Shown: one piece after another, positions 1 to 7,649 of the stretch
Numbering within the stretch: position 1 is the stretch's first letter
How the letters are laid out: the number at the start of each line of letters is the position of its first letter
Assembly: GCA_004557455.1 (NCBI GenBank)
Contig: SFDX01000042.1
Location: 1-15,998 of the forward strand
DNA from: Akkermansia muciniphila
Lineage (GTDB): Bacteria > Verrucomicrobiota > Verrucomicrobiia > Verrucomicrobiales > Akkermansiaceae
Direction: 5' to 3'
DNA length: 15,998 nt
Made by a program: the position numbers and the translations under genes
Notes under the pieces: model-generated
The model's database searches: none
What the model was told of the DNA's origin: nothing
Seen by the model: only the letters and a program-made list of their open reading frames with translations

Positions 1-313
1 GGGGTGCGCAGAGTTTACTCCTTTTTCCCTCGAACGTCAAGCTTATTTTTGCAAAATTCGGCAAAAAAGTGCAAAAAGCTGCAAAAAAGTGCCAAAAACC
101 GACCATTTTCGGCAAAATCGGCACAAAAACACCCTTCAAGACGCCCGAACCGCGGCAAAACAGGTCAGAAACTGCCCGAAACGCAGCAAAAAGCCCCGAA
201 AACGCCCCTCACGCGCGCGCGAGCACACGCAGACGAGCGCAGGCATCTTGCAAAAAGGAAGGCTCCCCGAGGGAACAAAAGAAGAGGAAACGCATTTTCC
301 TTCAATTTTCGGA
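1..313. other. Gene-free region upstream of the Cys/Pro-rich protein
   Basis: No convincing gene is visible here. The stretch is open in several overlapping + frames but the translations are Lys/Arg/Pro-rich low-complexity sequence caused by the A-runs and GC-rich spacers, and the longest one runs into the promoter at 314-342. What the region does hold is the phased A-tract array at 46-129 and scattered A4-A5 runs up to about 298. The left edge of the window may cut an upstream gene or its terminator, but nothing shows this directly. Confidence 0.5.
46..129. repeat. Phased A-tract array (predicted curved DNA)
   Basis: Runs of 4-6 A (or T on this strand) begin at 53, 63, 73, 83, 94, 105 (ATTTT), 114 and 125, so their centres fall roughly every 10.4 bp, one helical turn. 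The decamer GCAAAAAAGT occurs exactly at 61-70 and 81-90, with GCAAAAAGCT between them. A-tracts in helical phase are known to bend DNA intrinsically. The array lies about 185 bp upstream of the promoter at 314-342; further unphased A-runs (157, 188, 199, 252, 277) continue toward it. The bend may assist that promoter or bind a nucleoid protein; that role is inference. Confidence 0.6.
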
Positions 314-342
314 TTGACTTAGCCTACGGAGCATGCTAGCAT
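314..342 (+). promoter_or_regulatory. Sigma70-like promoter of the Cys/Pro-rich protein gene
   Basis: The -35 box is TTGACT (314-319), the spacer is 17 bp, and the -10 box is TAGCAT (337-342) preceded by TGC, which makes an extended -10. The expected transcription start is near 349, giving a leader of about 18 nt before the ATG at 367. No Shine-Dalgarno sequence is present in that leader. Confidence 0.65.
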
Positions 343-366
343 GGGGATACTTCCTTAAACACGATT

Positions 367-966
<600 letters not shown>

Positions 967-998
967 ACCGAAGCGCCTCTTGCTAGCGACTCTTGTTC

Positions 999-1032
999 AA
1001 GTGTCCCTCTTTCCGGAGAGGGGCACTTTTTT
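999..1032 (+). terminator. Intrinsic terminator
   Basis: A 12-bp stem (999-1010 with 1017-1028, a single G-U pair) closes a 6-nt TTCCGG loop and runs into a T-tract at 1027-1032. It sits 33 nt after the stop codon of the Cys/Pro-rich protein gene and before the promoter of the next gene. Confidence 0.9.
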
Positions 1033-1054
1033 ATCCCCCTCGCTCACTTTAGTA

Positions 1055-1083
1055 TTTCCAAAGGGAGAAGATGGGTGTATAAT
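1055..1083 (+). promoter_or_regulatory. Sigma70-like promoter of the AspT/YidE transporter gene
   Basis: The -35 box is TTTCCA (1055-1060, 4 of 6 matches), the spacer is 17 bp, and the -10 box is a consensus TATAAT (1078-1083). The expected start of transcription near 1090 leaves a leader of about 65 nt before the ATG at 1155, the longest leader predicted in this window. I recognise no riboswitch in it. Confidence 0.6.
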
Positions 1084-1154
1084 GCCGCGCGACCCGGGCG
1101 CAAACGCCGCCGACGGTGCGCCTGACGGGCAGAAAAACATCAGACCATCACGCG

Positions 1155-2756
1155 ATGTCCACTCTGTTACACAATCCCGCATTCGTTCTTTTCGCCATCC
1201 TGGCCCTAGGCTTGGCATTGGGTAAAATCAGCATCAAAGGCATCTCCCTGGGGAGTTCCGGGGTTCTCTTCGTGGCCCTGCTGGCGGGGCACTTCAAGCT
1301 GAGCGTACCGGACGGCGTCACCTCCATCGGCACGGCCCTGTTTGTGTACTGCGTGGGCTTAGGCGTGGGCAACCGCTTCTTTGCGGCCCTGCGCAGCAAA
1401 GGCAGCAACATGGTGCTGCTCTCCCTGGTAGTGGTGGGAGCCGCTTGGGGCATCACCGCCTTGGCCGCCTCGCTCACGGGGCTGGATTCTTCCATGGCTG
1501 CGGGACTCTTTGCGGGGGCCTGCACCAGCACCCCGGGCCTGGCCGCCGCCACCGAGGCCCTGCAGAGCGCAGGGGGCGACACGTCCGCCATCAACATCGG
1601 CTACGGCGTGGCCTACCCCTTCGGCGTGGTCGGGGTCGTACTTTTCGTGCAACTCCTCCCCCGCCTGCTGCATAAGGACCTGAACGAGGAGACCCGCTCC
1701 TCCGCCCGCACACCGGACCAGATCATCACCCGCGTGGTGCGCGTCAACCACCCGAACCTCATCGGGCGCAGCATCGCCGCCTTTGCGGCGGAGAATGTTA
1801 TCACCTGCCGCATCACCCGAGTCCTGCGCAACAAAATGCTGGTACCGCTCGGCCCGCAGGACACCTTCACCGAAGGGATGGAGGTGCTGATGGTCGGCAC
1901 TCGGGAACAGATGGAGCGCGATGCCGTCATCGTCGGCAGCATCGATAAGGACGCACCGATTTCACACCGTTTAGCAGATGAAAGCTCAGAGGTCATCATG
2001 CTCAGCAAGGAGCTCAGCAACAAGACCCTGCGCGAGCTCGACACCCTCAACCACTACGGCGTCGGCATCTCCCGCATCACGCGACTGGGTGTTACCTTCG
2101 TACCCACGGCAGACACGGAAATCATCCGCAACGATGTACTCAACGTTGTCGGCTCGCCGGAGGATATCAAGCAATTCAAGCAAGCCTGCCACCACCGCAG
2201 CAACGCCATCGGCGCAGCGGACATCCTGTCCCTGGTCACCGGCGTAGCCCTCGGCATCCTGGTGGGCACCATCACCGTCAGCAGCGGAGACGGCGGCAAG
2301 GGCTTCTCCCTCGGCATGGCCGGCGGCCCCCTGGTGGTTGCGCTCATCCTGGGGCACTTCGGCCACATCGGGCCCATCGCGGGCTACATGCCCCGCAACT
2401 CTCGCCTGCTGCTCATGGAGTTCGCCCTCATGCTCTTTCTGGCCGGTGCGGGGGTACAGGGCGGTGCCACCTTGGTCGAGACACTCCGCACCCACGGCCT
2501 CACCATGTTTGCCACCGGGGTATTCATCACCCTCGTCCCCCTCTTCCTCGGCTACATCATCGCACGCCGCGTCTTCCGCATGTCCCTTCCGGAAGCCCTC
2601 GGCAGCATCTGCGGCAGCATGACCTCCACCCCCGCCCTCGGCGCCATCACCGCCAAAACCGACAAGCAATCCCCCGTCATCGCCTACGCCACCGCCTACC
2701 CCGCCGCCCTCATCCTCATGGCCGTCCTCGCCAAAGCCCTCATCAGCATGGGCTGA
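1155..2756 (+). CDS. AspT/YidE-type transporter with central RCK_C (TrkA-C) domains
   Basis: This 533-residue inner-membrane protein has the architecture of the aspartate:alanine exchanger family (AspT, YidE, YbjL). It has two homologous membrane halves (~1-175 and ~365-533) flanking two soluble TrkA-C regulatory domains (~195-270 and ~280-350). The duplicated family motif is visible as TSTPGL near residue 124 and TSTPAL near residue 490, each in a Gly-rich context. Family members exchange amino acids or dicarboxylates; the substrate here cannot be read from the sequence. Length matches the family (about 550). I chose the ATG at 1155 over the GTG at 1116 because it opens directly into the first membrane helix; the 13 extra residues are polar and not family-like. 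No Shine-Dalgarno sequence precedes either. There is no visible terminator before the rnd promoter, which starts 16 nt after the stop. Confidence 0.88.
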   Translation: MSTLLHNPAFVLFAILALGLALGKISIKGISLGSSGVLFVALLAGHFKLSVPDGVTSIGTALFVYCVGLGVGNRFFAALRSKGSNMVLLSLVVVGAAWGITALAASLTGLDSSMAAGLFAGACTSTPGLAAATEALQSAGGDTSAINIGYGVAYPFGVVGVVLFVQLLPRLLHKDLNEETRSSARTPDQIITRVVRVNHPNLIGRSIAAFAAENVITCRITRVLRNKMLVPLGPQDTFTEGMEVLMVGTREQMERDAVIVGSIDKDAPISHRLADESSEVIMLSKELSNKTLRELDTLNHYGVGISRITRLGVTFVPTADTEIIRNDVLNVVGSPEDIKQFKQACHHRSNAIGAADILSLVTGVALGILVGTITVSSGDGGKGFSLGMAGGPLVVALILGHFGHIGPIAGYMPRNSRLLLMEFALMLFLAGAGVQGGATLVETLRTHGLTMFATGVFITLVPLFLGYIIARRVFRMSLPEALGSICGSMTSTPALGAITAKTDKQSPVIAYATAYPAALILMAVLAKALISMG

Positions 2757-2771
2757 GGCGAGGAGTGGAGC

Positions 2772-2800
2772 TTGACACGGCGCGGGGTGTGTGATAGAAT
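2772..2800 (+). promoter_or_regulatory. Sigma70-like promoter of the RNase D gene
   Basis: A perfect -35 box TTGACA (2772-2777) is followed by a 17-bp spacer and the -10 box TAGAAT (2795-2800). The predicted transcription start near 2807 leaves a leader of only about 9 nt before the ATG at 2816, too short for a Shine-Dalgarno sequence. Confidence 0.8.
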
Positions 2801-2815
2801 CGCTTTGCGACACGT

Positions 2816-3871
2816 ATGATCACAGACACAACGAGCTTGGCGGAATGGCGAGCGAGAGCCCAGCGGCAACCGAAGGGCCGCACGGTGCTTGATTTGGAGG
2901 CAGACAGCCTGCACCGGCACCGGGAGAAGCTGTGTCTGATCCAGTACGGCGACAGCGAGGGAGAAACGATTATCGACCCGCTGGTGATTGAGGACATGCG
3001 CCTCTTCACCCAGTGGCTGGAGGGAGCGGAGGTGTGGATGCACGGGGCGGATTACGACATGACCCTGCTGCAACGCGCCTACGGCATTCTGCCGGCCATG
3101 ATATGGGACACGCAAATCGCGGCGCGCCTCCTCGGATTCCGCCAGTTCGGGCTGGCCGCGCTGGTGGAGCACTACTACGGCGTGGTGATGAGCAAGAAGA
3201 ATCAGAAAGCAGACTGGGGCCGCCGCCCGATGCCGCCCGACATGCTGGAGTATGCTCAGGGGGACGTCAAGTATATGCTCAACATGGCGGATACCATGGT
3301 GGCGGCCCTGCGCGAGAAAGGCCGCTATGAGTGGTTTACGGAGAGCTGCGAGCACCACCTGCAGCGCGGACGCGAGCGCTACGGCGAGACGCACGACGAG
3401 CCCTGGCGCATCAAGGGCTGCGGCAAGCTGAACCGCCGCGGGCTGGCCGCCCTGCGTGCACTCTGGACCTGGCGCGACGCCGAGGCCGCCGAGTGGGATC
3501 GACCCTCCTTCATGGTCTGCGGTAATGAACACCTCCTCCGCTGGAGCCAGGCCCTGCAGGAGTTCCGGCCCGTGACCCCCCTTCACTGCTTCCACAACCA
3601 CCGAGCCGCCCGATTCAACCGCGCCGTGGAGCAGTTCCAGCTTTTGGACGAGGACGAGTACCCCATGCGCCCGCAGCGTGAACACCGCGAAGTCGATGCC
3701 CACTTCGAGGAGCGCGTCGATGCCCTCATTGCCCACCGCAACAGTGTGGCCGAGAAACTGGACCTCGAGCCCAGCCTCATTGCCTCCCGTGTGCAGATAG
3801 AGGCCATCGCTTCCGACCGCGAGGCCGGCATGTCCCGCCTGATGTGCTGGCAGCGCGAGCTCCTCGTATGA
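2816..3871 (+). CDS. rnd: Ribonuclease D-like 3'-5' exonuclease
   Basis: This 351-residue cytoplasmic protein is a DEDDy-family exonuclease, a group that trims the 3' ends of tRNA and other small RNAs. ExoI motif: D26 and E28 in LDLEAD. ExoII: D81 in HGADYDMTLL. ExoIII: Y146 and D150 in YAQGDVKYML, preceded by the ADWGRRP block typical of RNase D. These acidic residues bind the two catalytic metal ions. The C-terminal part (~205-351) is helical and fits an HRDC-like RNA-binding region: one segment around residues 210-280 is rich in WRIKG and LWTWRD patterns known from RNase D proteins. Length is close to E. coli RNase D (375). The gene has its own strong promoter and a very short leader. The 176 nt between it and the next gene contain that gene's promoter and otherwise nothing I recognise. 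Confidence 0.88.
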   Translation: MITDTTSLAEWRARAQRQPKGRTVLDLEADSLHRHREKLCLIQYGDSEGETIIDPLVIEDMRLFTQWLEGAEVWMHGADYDMTLLQRAYGILPAMIWDTQIAARLLGFRQFGLAALVEHYYGVVMSKKNQKADWGRRPMPPDMLEYAQGDVKYMLNMADTMVAALREKGRYEWFTESCEHHLQRGRERYGETHDEPWRIKGCGKLNRRGLAALRALWTWRDAEAAEWDRPSFMVCGNEHLLRWSQALQEFRPVTPLHCFHNHRAARFNRAVEQFQLLDEDEYPMRPQREHREVDAHFEERVDALIAHRNSVAEKLDLEPSLIASRVQIEAIASDREAGMSRLMCWQRELLV

Positions 3872-4009
3872 CACGTTTGTCAGAGCCTTTGCAGTTTGTT
3901 CCGAACCACGAGGCCCCGAACAACGAGCGAACATGGAAATGGGTTCCCCGCAAGGAAAACGCAGAGCCGACAGACACCGCGCCGTGATGCGGTCAGAAGC
4001 AGAAAGGCA

Positions 4010-4038
4010 TTGAAAAGCGCGCCCGGGCGTGGTATAGT
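4010..4038 (+). promoter_or_regulatory. Promoter of the isochorismate-synthase-like gene, leaderless
   Basis: The -35 box is TTGAAA (4010-4015), the spacer 17 bp, the -10 box TATAGT (4033-4038). Only 9 nt separate the -10 box from the ATG at 4048, so transcription should begin about 0-3 nt before the start codon. Confidence 0.75.
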
Positions 4039-4047
4039 GGGGGCGAC

Positions 4048-5085
4048 ATGCGGGAGAGAGGCGAGAAAATCGATGCGTTGACGCGGCGGCGGTGCGCTTT
4101 TGCGCTGTACCGCACGTCAGCGGGCGGAGATGTGTTCTGCATGCAGGCGGACGGCGGGATGAGCCCTGCAGGGATAGGGGATGGATTTACCATCGCCGCC
4201 TACGGTGAAGCCGGCCGCCTGATAGCCGATGAACTGAACGCCCCCCCGAAGGCAGAGAAGTTTCCCCCTGCAGCGCCTACCGATATCGAGGAAGCCACCA
4301 CACGCGAAACCTACCACGCCGCCTTTGAGCGCGCCATGAAACTACTGAGAACCCCGGGCGGTCTGCGCAAGCTGGTCCTGGCACGCACGGCGGATGTATT
4401 CTGCGGCAGCGTAAGCCCCTTCCGCGCCTATACGGCAGCCTGTGCAGCGCATCCCGCTGCATTCACAGCCTTGGTGCAGACCCCCGAGCACGGCACTTGG
4501 CTGTGCAGCACGCCCGAGCTGCTCCTGAGCGGCAGCGGGCAACAGTGGCACACCATGGCCCTGGCCGGCACCCGCCCCGTGCAGAGCGGCCCGTGGGATG
4601 CCAAAAACCGGGAGGAACAGGAGCTGGTGACCCGCTGCATCACCGAGACCCTGCTGCGCTTCACCCCCCGAGTGCAAGCCCTGACGCCGCACACCCGCAA
4701 CGCAGGCCGCATCGAGCACCTCTGCACCCCTATTTCCTTTGAGCTGGCGGCCGAGCACATCCCCGCCCTGCTGAAGCAGCTCCCCCCCACCCCCGCCGTC
4801 TGCGGCTACCCCCGCGAACAGGCCGCCGCTGCCTTGGCCGCCCACCCCGACATCGACCGCCGCCTGTACGCAGGCTACCTGGGCCCCTGGCGGAACGGCG
4901 CACCGACCCTGTATGTGACCCTGCGCTGCATGCAGTTTCTGCCCGACCGCTGCCGCCTGTATGCCGGCGGCGGACTTCTCGCGAGCTCCGATGAAGAAAC
5001 CGAATGGCAGGAGACCGAGGCCAAGATGCACGCCATGCGCGCAGTGATGGCGGCCTCAACGGCTACGGGCGGATTTCGGGATTGA
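4048..5085 (+). CDS. menF: Isochorismate synthase-like chorismate-binding enzyme
   Basis: This 345-residue protein belongs to the chorismate-utilising family (MenF, EntC, TrpE, PabB). Visible motifs are KLVLAR with K108, the position of the general base in MenF/EntC; STPE with E157, the general acid position; LAGTRP (172-177); EHLCTPISF; PTPAVCGYPR (247-256); YAGYLGP; and the Mg-binding C-terminal block with E319, W320, E322 and K326. The 49-residue gap from K108 to E157 fits MenF. A lysine base that activates water argues for isochorismate synthase, first step of menaquinone synthesis by the o-succinylbenzoate route, rather than TrpE. It is shorter than E. coli MenF (~430) at the N-terminus. 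The usual His of the HPTP motif is Pro246 here. No other men gene is in the window, so the assignment between menF and entC rests on motifs alone. The start is fixed by a leaderless promoter. The stop codon overlaps the prfB -35 box. Confidence 0.8.
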   Translation: MRERGEKIDALTRRRCAFALYRTSAGGDVFCMQADGGMSPAGIGDGFTIAAYGEAGRLIADELNAPPKAEKFPPAAPTDIEEATTRETYHAAFERAMKLLRTPGGLRKLVLARTADVFCGSVSPFRAYTAACAAHPAAFTALVQTPEHGTWLCSTPELLLSGSGQQWHTMALAGTRPVQSGPWDAKNREEQELVTRCITETLLRFTPRVQALTPHTRNAGRIEHLCTPISFELAAEHIPALLKQLPPTPAVCGYPREQAAAALAAHPDIDRRLYAGYLGPWRNGAPTLYVTLRCMQFLPDRCRLYAGGGLLASSDEETEWQETEAKMHAMRAVMAASTATGGFRD

Positions 5086-5110
5086 CAAGACGGCCACAGG
5101 CGTGTATACT
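5082..5110 (+). promoter_or_regulatory. Promoter of prfB, leaderless
   Basis: A perfect -35 box TTGACA (5082-5087), a 17-bp spacer and the -10 box TATACT (5105-5110). The -35 box overlaps the TGA stop of the upstream gene (5083-5085). The ATG at 5120 is 9 nt from the -10 box, so the transcript should start within about 3 nt of the start codon. This independently supports the zero-frame start used for prfB. Confidence 0.85.
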
Positions 5111-5119
5111 GACCCGCGT

Positions 5120-6221
5120 ATGGAGACCCCGACGACCAATATCGATCTCTCGACGCTCGACACGGAGGCTATGCGCAGCCGTCTTTCCGAGCTCGGGAGC
5201 TATCTTTAACTTAGAGGACATCGAAAAGAAAGTAGCCGATCTGGACGCCCGCATGAGCGCCCCGGACTTCTGGGACAACCCGGAAGCCGCCCGCGCGCTG
5301 ATGGACGAAGTGAACCCGCAGAAGCGCCGCATGGAGCAATTCCGCGCCTTGGAAAGCTCCTTGGAAGATGTGGAAGTAGCCATTGAGATGGCCGGCGAGG
5401 AACCCGAAATGGCCGCCGAAGCCAAGGCAGAATACGATGCTTGGTGCAAGCGCCTGGAAGAGTTCGAGCTCATTACCCTGCTGAACGGGCCTCATGACAA
5501 CGCCGGTTGCTACGTGACCATCCACGCCGGAGCCGGCGGCACGGAAGCCTGTGACTGGGCCGGCATGCTGCTGCGCATGTACCTGCGCTACTGCGAGCGC
5601 CACAACTTTACCACGGAGATCATGGAAAGCACCGACGGCGACGAGGCTGGCATTCGCTCCGTCACCGTCAAGATCACCGGCGAATACGCCTACGGTTATC
5701 TGAAAAACGAGCGCGGCGTGCACCGTCTGGTACGCATGAGCCCCTTCGATGCCGCCGGCAAGCGCCATACCTCCTTCTGCTCCCTAGACGCCACCCCCGA
5801 CATCTCCGATGACGTCGAGATCGAAGTGAAGGAATCGGACGTGAAAATGGACACCTACCGCTCCGGCGGCAAGGGCGGCCAGAACGTGAACAAGGTGGAG
5901 ACCGCCGTGCGCCTCACCCACCTGCCCACGGGTATCATCGTTGCCTGCCAGACCCAGCGCTCCCAGCTCCGCAACCGCGAGGAAGCCATGCGCATGCTGA
6001 AGGCCCGCCTCATCCAGTTGGAGGAAGACCGCAAACGCGCAGAAGCCGATCGCCAGTACTCCGAAAAGGGCGAAATTGCCTGGGGCAACCAGATACGCTC
6101 CTACGTCTTCCAGCCCTACCAAATGGTGAAGGACCTGCGCACGGGCGTGGAATCAGGCAACATCCAGGACGTAATGGACGGCAACATCGACGCCTACATC
6201 GAGGGGATGCTCCGCAAGTGA
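5120..6221 (+). CDS. prfB: Peptide chain release factor 2, expressed by +1 frameshift
   Basis: RF2 ends translation at UGA and UAA by hydrolysing peptidyl-tRNA on the ribosome. The protein is made from two frames: 29 codons from the ATG at 5120 to CTT at 5204-5206, then a skip of T5207 and continuation at AAC (5208) to the stop at 6219-6221, giving 366 residues (E. coli RF2 has 365). The join falls at GSYL/NLED, the same place as RGYL/DYD in E. coli. The anticodon-like tripeptide SPF is at 207-209 and the catalytic GGQ at 252-254, both within two positions of E. coli. SPF identifies RF2 rather than RF1. The upstream part of the second frame overlaps menF and is not RF2-like. A caller ignoring the shift would report a truncated gene starting at an internal ATG such as 5254. 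trmD follows 25 nt downstream without its own visible promoter. Confidence 0.95.
5196..5210 (+). promoter_or_regulatory. Programmed +1 frameshift site with UAA stop
   Basis: An SD-like GGAG (5196-5199) lies 4 nt before the slippery codon CTT (5204-5206), which is followed by the in-frame stop TAA (5207-5209) and C5210. The order and spacing match the classical prfB recoding site, in which an internal SD-like sequence and slow termination let tRNA-Leu slip from CUU to UUU. The usual stop is UGA; here it is UAA. Confidence 0.92.
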
Positions 6222-6246
6222 GCACCCCCGTCTCCCCCGCCCCGAC

Positions 6247-7032
6247 ATGTTGGAAGTCGACGTCCTGACACTCTTTCCGGAGTTGATTACCGTGCCGCTC
6301 TCGCAGAGCATCATGGGCCGAGCCGCCGAGAACGGGCTCATCACCGTGCGGGCGCATCAGCTGCGGGATTGGACGCATGACAAATACCGCCGCACGGATG
6401 ACTACCTGTGCGGCGGCGGGCAGGGCATGCTGATGAAATGCGAGCCCATCTTCGAAGCCATCGAGGAACTGCGGCGTGAGAACACCCGCGTTATCCTGAT
6501 GACCCCGCAGGGCCGCCCCTTCTGCCAACCCATGGCGGAGGCCTTGGCCGCCCCCTGTCGGGAGGGCGGGGATGCCCACTACATCATCCTTTGCGGGCAC
6601 TACGAAGGCGTTGACCATCGGGTGATTGATACTCTGGTGGACGAGGAAATCTCCGTCGGCGACTATATCCTCACGAACGGTGCAATTGCTGCCGTGGTGG
6701 TGATAGACGCCGTCGCACGCCTGCTGCCCGGGGCACTGGGAGACGAGCGCAGCAGCGCGGAGGAGTCCTTCTCCGATGGCTTACTGGAAGCTCCCGCCTA
6801 CACCAAACCCAACAACTTCCGGGGGATGGAGGTGCCCGCCGTATTCCTCTCCGGCAACCACCGAGCCATCGCGGAGTGGAAACTGGAACATGCGTTGGAA
6901 CGCACCAAGGCCAATCGACCGGATCTGTACGAGAAATGGGTGGCTGCCCACCCGGAGTACTTCTCCCCCAAGCGCAAGCGCGTACGCCAAACCACCTACA
7001 AACCCCGTCCACAGGAAGGCGGCGAGGCATGA
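6247..7032 (+). CDS. trmD: tRNA (guanine-N1)-methyltransferase TrmD
   Basis: TrmD methylates N1 of G37 next to the anticodon of a subset of tRNAs using S-adenosylmethionine and so prevents +1 frameshifting. The 261-residue length fits the family (E. coli 255). Recognisable blocks are VDVLTLFPE at the N-terminus, YRRTDDYLCGGGQGMLM, the knotted SAM-binding core around ILCGHYEGVDHRV and SVGDYILTNG, AVARLLPGALG, and the tRNA-binding helix region beginning GLLEAPAYTKP and FLSGNHRAIAEWK. Two positions differ from E. coli: SGGE reads TNGA, and the catalytic Asp169 of the EDSF motif is Glu173 (EESF). The protein starts 25 nt after prfB, probably in the same transcript; the C-rich gap has no Shine-Dalgarno sequence. 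Pairing a frameshift-guarding enzyme with a gene that needs a frameshift is notable but may be chance. Confidence 0.95.
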   Translation: MLEVDVLTLFPELITVPLSQSIMGRAAENGLITVRAHQLRDWTHDKYRRTDDYLCGGGQGMLMKCEPIFEAIEELRRENTRVILMTPQGRPFCQPMAEALAAPCREGGDAHYIILCGHYEGVDHRVIDTLVDEEISVGDYILTNGAIAAVVVIDAVARLLPGALGDERSSAEESFSDGLLEAPAYTKPNNFRGMEVPAVFLSGNHRAIAEWKLEHALERTKANRPDLYEKWVAAHPEYFSPKRKRVRQTTYKPRPQEGGEA

Positions 7033-7044
7033 CGCAGTGCAGGC

Positions 7045-7073
7045 TTGCAGAATGTCCCGCCCCCGTCTATACT
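7045..7073 (+). promoter_or_regulatory. Promoter of the small exported protein gene, leaderless
   Basis: A weak -35 box TTGCAG (7045-7050), a 17-bp spacer and a good -10 box TATACT (7068-7073). The ATG at 7082 is 8 nt beyond the -10 box, giving a predicted leader of about 2 nt. The exact 17-bp spacing and the shared geometry with other promoters here raise confidence despite the weak -35. Confidence 0.65.
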
Positions 7074-7081
7074 CCCGTCTT

Positions 7082-7633
7082 ATGAAATACACCTCCGTCC
7101 TCGGTCTTATCGCTCTTCCCGCCGCCGTTGCAACCGTCTGCGGACAGGAGAGCGTTGACTGGCGCAACCTACAGCAGGCGGAGGTGACCCCGCTACCCAA
7201 GGAAGAGGCTCTGCCCCTCCCCTACCTGATGCCACAGTTGCACCCCGATGCCGACAAGAAACACCTGCCCTATGTGGACGGCCCCGGCATGTGCCTAGTG
7301 GTCGCTTACACCCCGGACCGCAGCGAAACGGGCGGCATCGTTTCCCCGGTTCTGGAGCAATACCGCCTGAGCCCGGACGGCCTGAACCTGCTGGCCACCA
7401 CGCGCCGCTTTGCCCCGCTCGGCCCGCGCTTGGTGCAGACCTCCTGTTCTGCCGTTCGCTACACCACTCGGCAGCCCGGAGTATTCCGCATCGGCGACTA
7501 CGCTGTTTGTTTTTCCGTGCAGGACGGCAGCCTGCGCTTCTGCGAACGCTTCCGCTTTGCGGGAGAGGATGTGCTGCTGGACCGAGTCATCCTTCCCTCC
7601 GGCCGCGTCATGCCGGGTCTGCTGCGCCCCTGA
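7082..7633 (+). CDS. Small exported protein of unknown function
   Basis: I do not recognise this 183-residue protein. Residues 1-22 form a signal peptide: MKYT, then a hydrophobic Ala/Val/Leu core, then CGQE, so it is probably exported. The Cys at the end of this segment is not in a good lipobox (ATVC), so a lipoprotein is possible but not favoured. The mature part begins with a Pro-rich stretch (PLPKEEALPLPYLMPQL), then mixed beta-like sequence with two halves, roughly 70-125 and 125-183, and a few scattered Cys. The reading frame stays open well upstream inside trmD, but the ATG at 7082 is chosen because it starts the signal peptide and lies 8 nt after a -10 box. It is flanked by trmD and purB, and neither suggests a role. 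The purB promoter starts 16 nt after its stop. Confidence 0.75.
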   Translation: MKYTSVLGLIALPAAVATVCGQESVDWRNLQQAEVTPLPKEEALPLPYLMPQLHPDADKKHLPYVDGPGMCLVVAYTPDRSETGGIVSPVLEQYRLSPDGLNLLATTRRFAPLGPRLVQTSCSAVRYTTRQPGVFRIGDYAVCFSVQDGSLRFCERFRFAGEDVLLDRVILPSGRVMPGLLRP

Positions 7634-7649
7634 CAGGCAGGATTAGGGC

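Noticed and set aside
4..339. A 111-codon GTG-started open frame rich in Lys, Arg and Pro upstream of the Cys/Pro-rich protein gene
   Set aside because: Overlapping frames in the same stretch are equally open, the composition is explained by A-runs and GC-rich spacers, and it ends inside the -10 box of the downstream promoter. No family resemblance is visible.
1116..1154. GTG at 1116 as the start of the AspT/YidE transporter
   Set aside because: It adds 13 polar residues before the first membrane helix, unlike the family, with no Shine-Dalgarno sequence to favour it. The ATG at 1155 is a better fit.
2696..3934. Long antisense open frames (also 1986-2813, 7722-9074, 11387-13006 and 13136-14002 on the - strand)
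   Set aside because: They lie opposite well-supported genes, and long mirror frames are expected in GC-rich coding DNA. Their translations are low-complexity and resemble no family.
3872..4009. Possible tRNA or small RNA between rnd and the menF-like gene
   Set aside because: I could not fold a cloverleaf or find a hairpin with a T-tract; short partial inverted repeats such as GTTCCGAAC are too weak to support a feature.
5004..5207. prfB starting in the second frame upstream at 5004
   Set aside because: The upstream part overlaps menF, is not RF2-like, and ignores the promoter and ATG at 5120. The frameshift model gives the right length and the conserved join.
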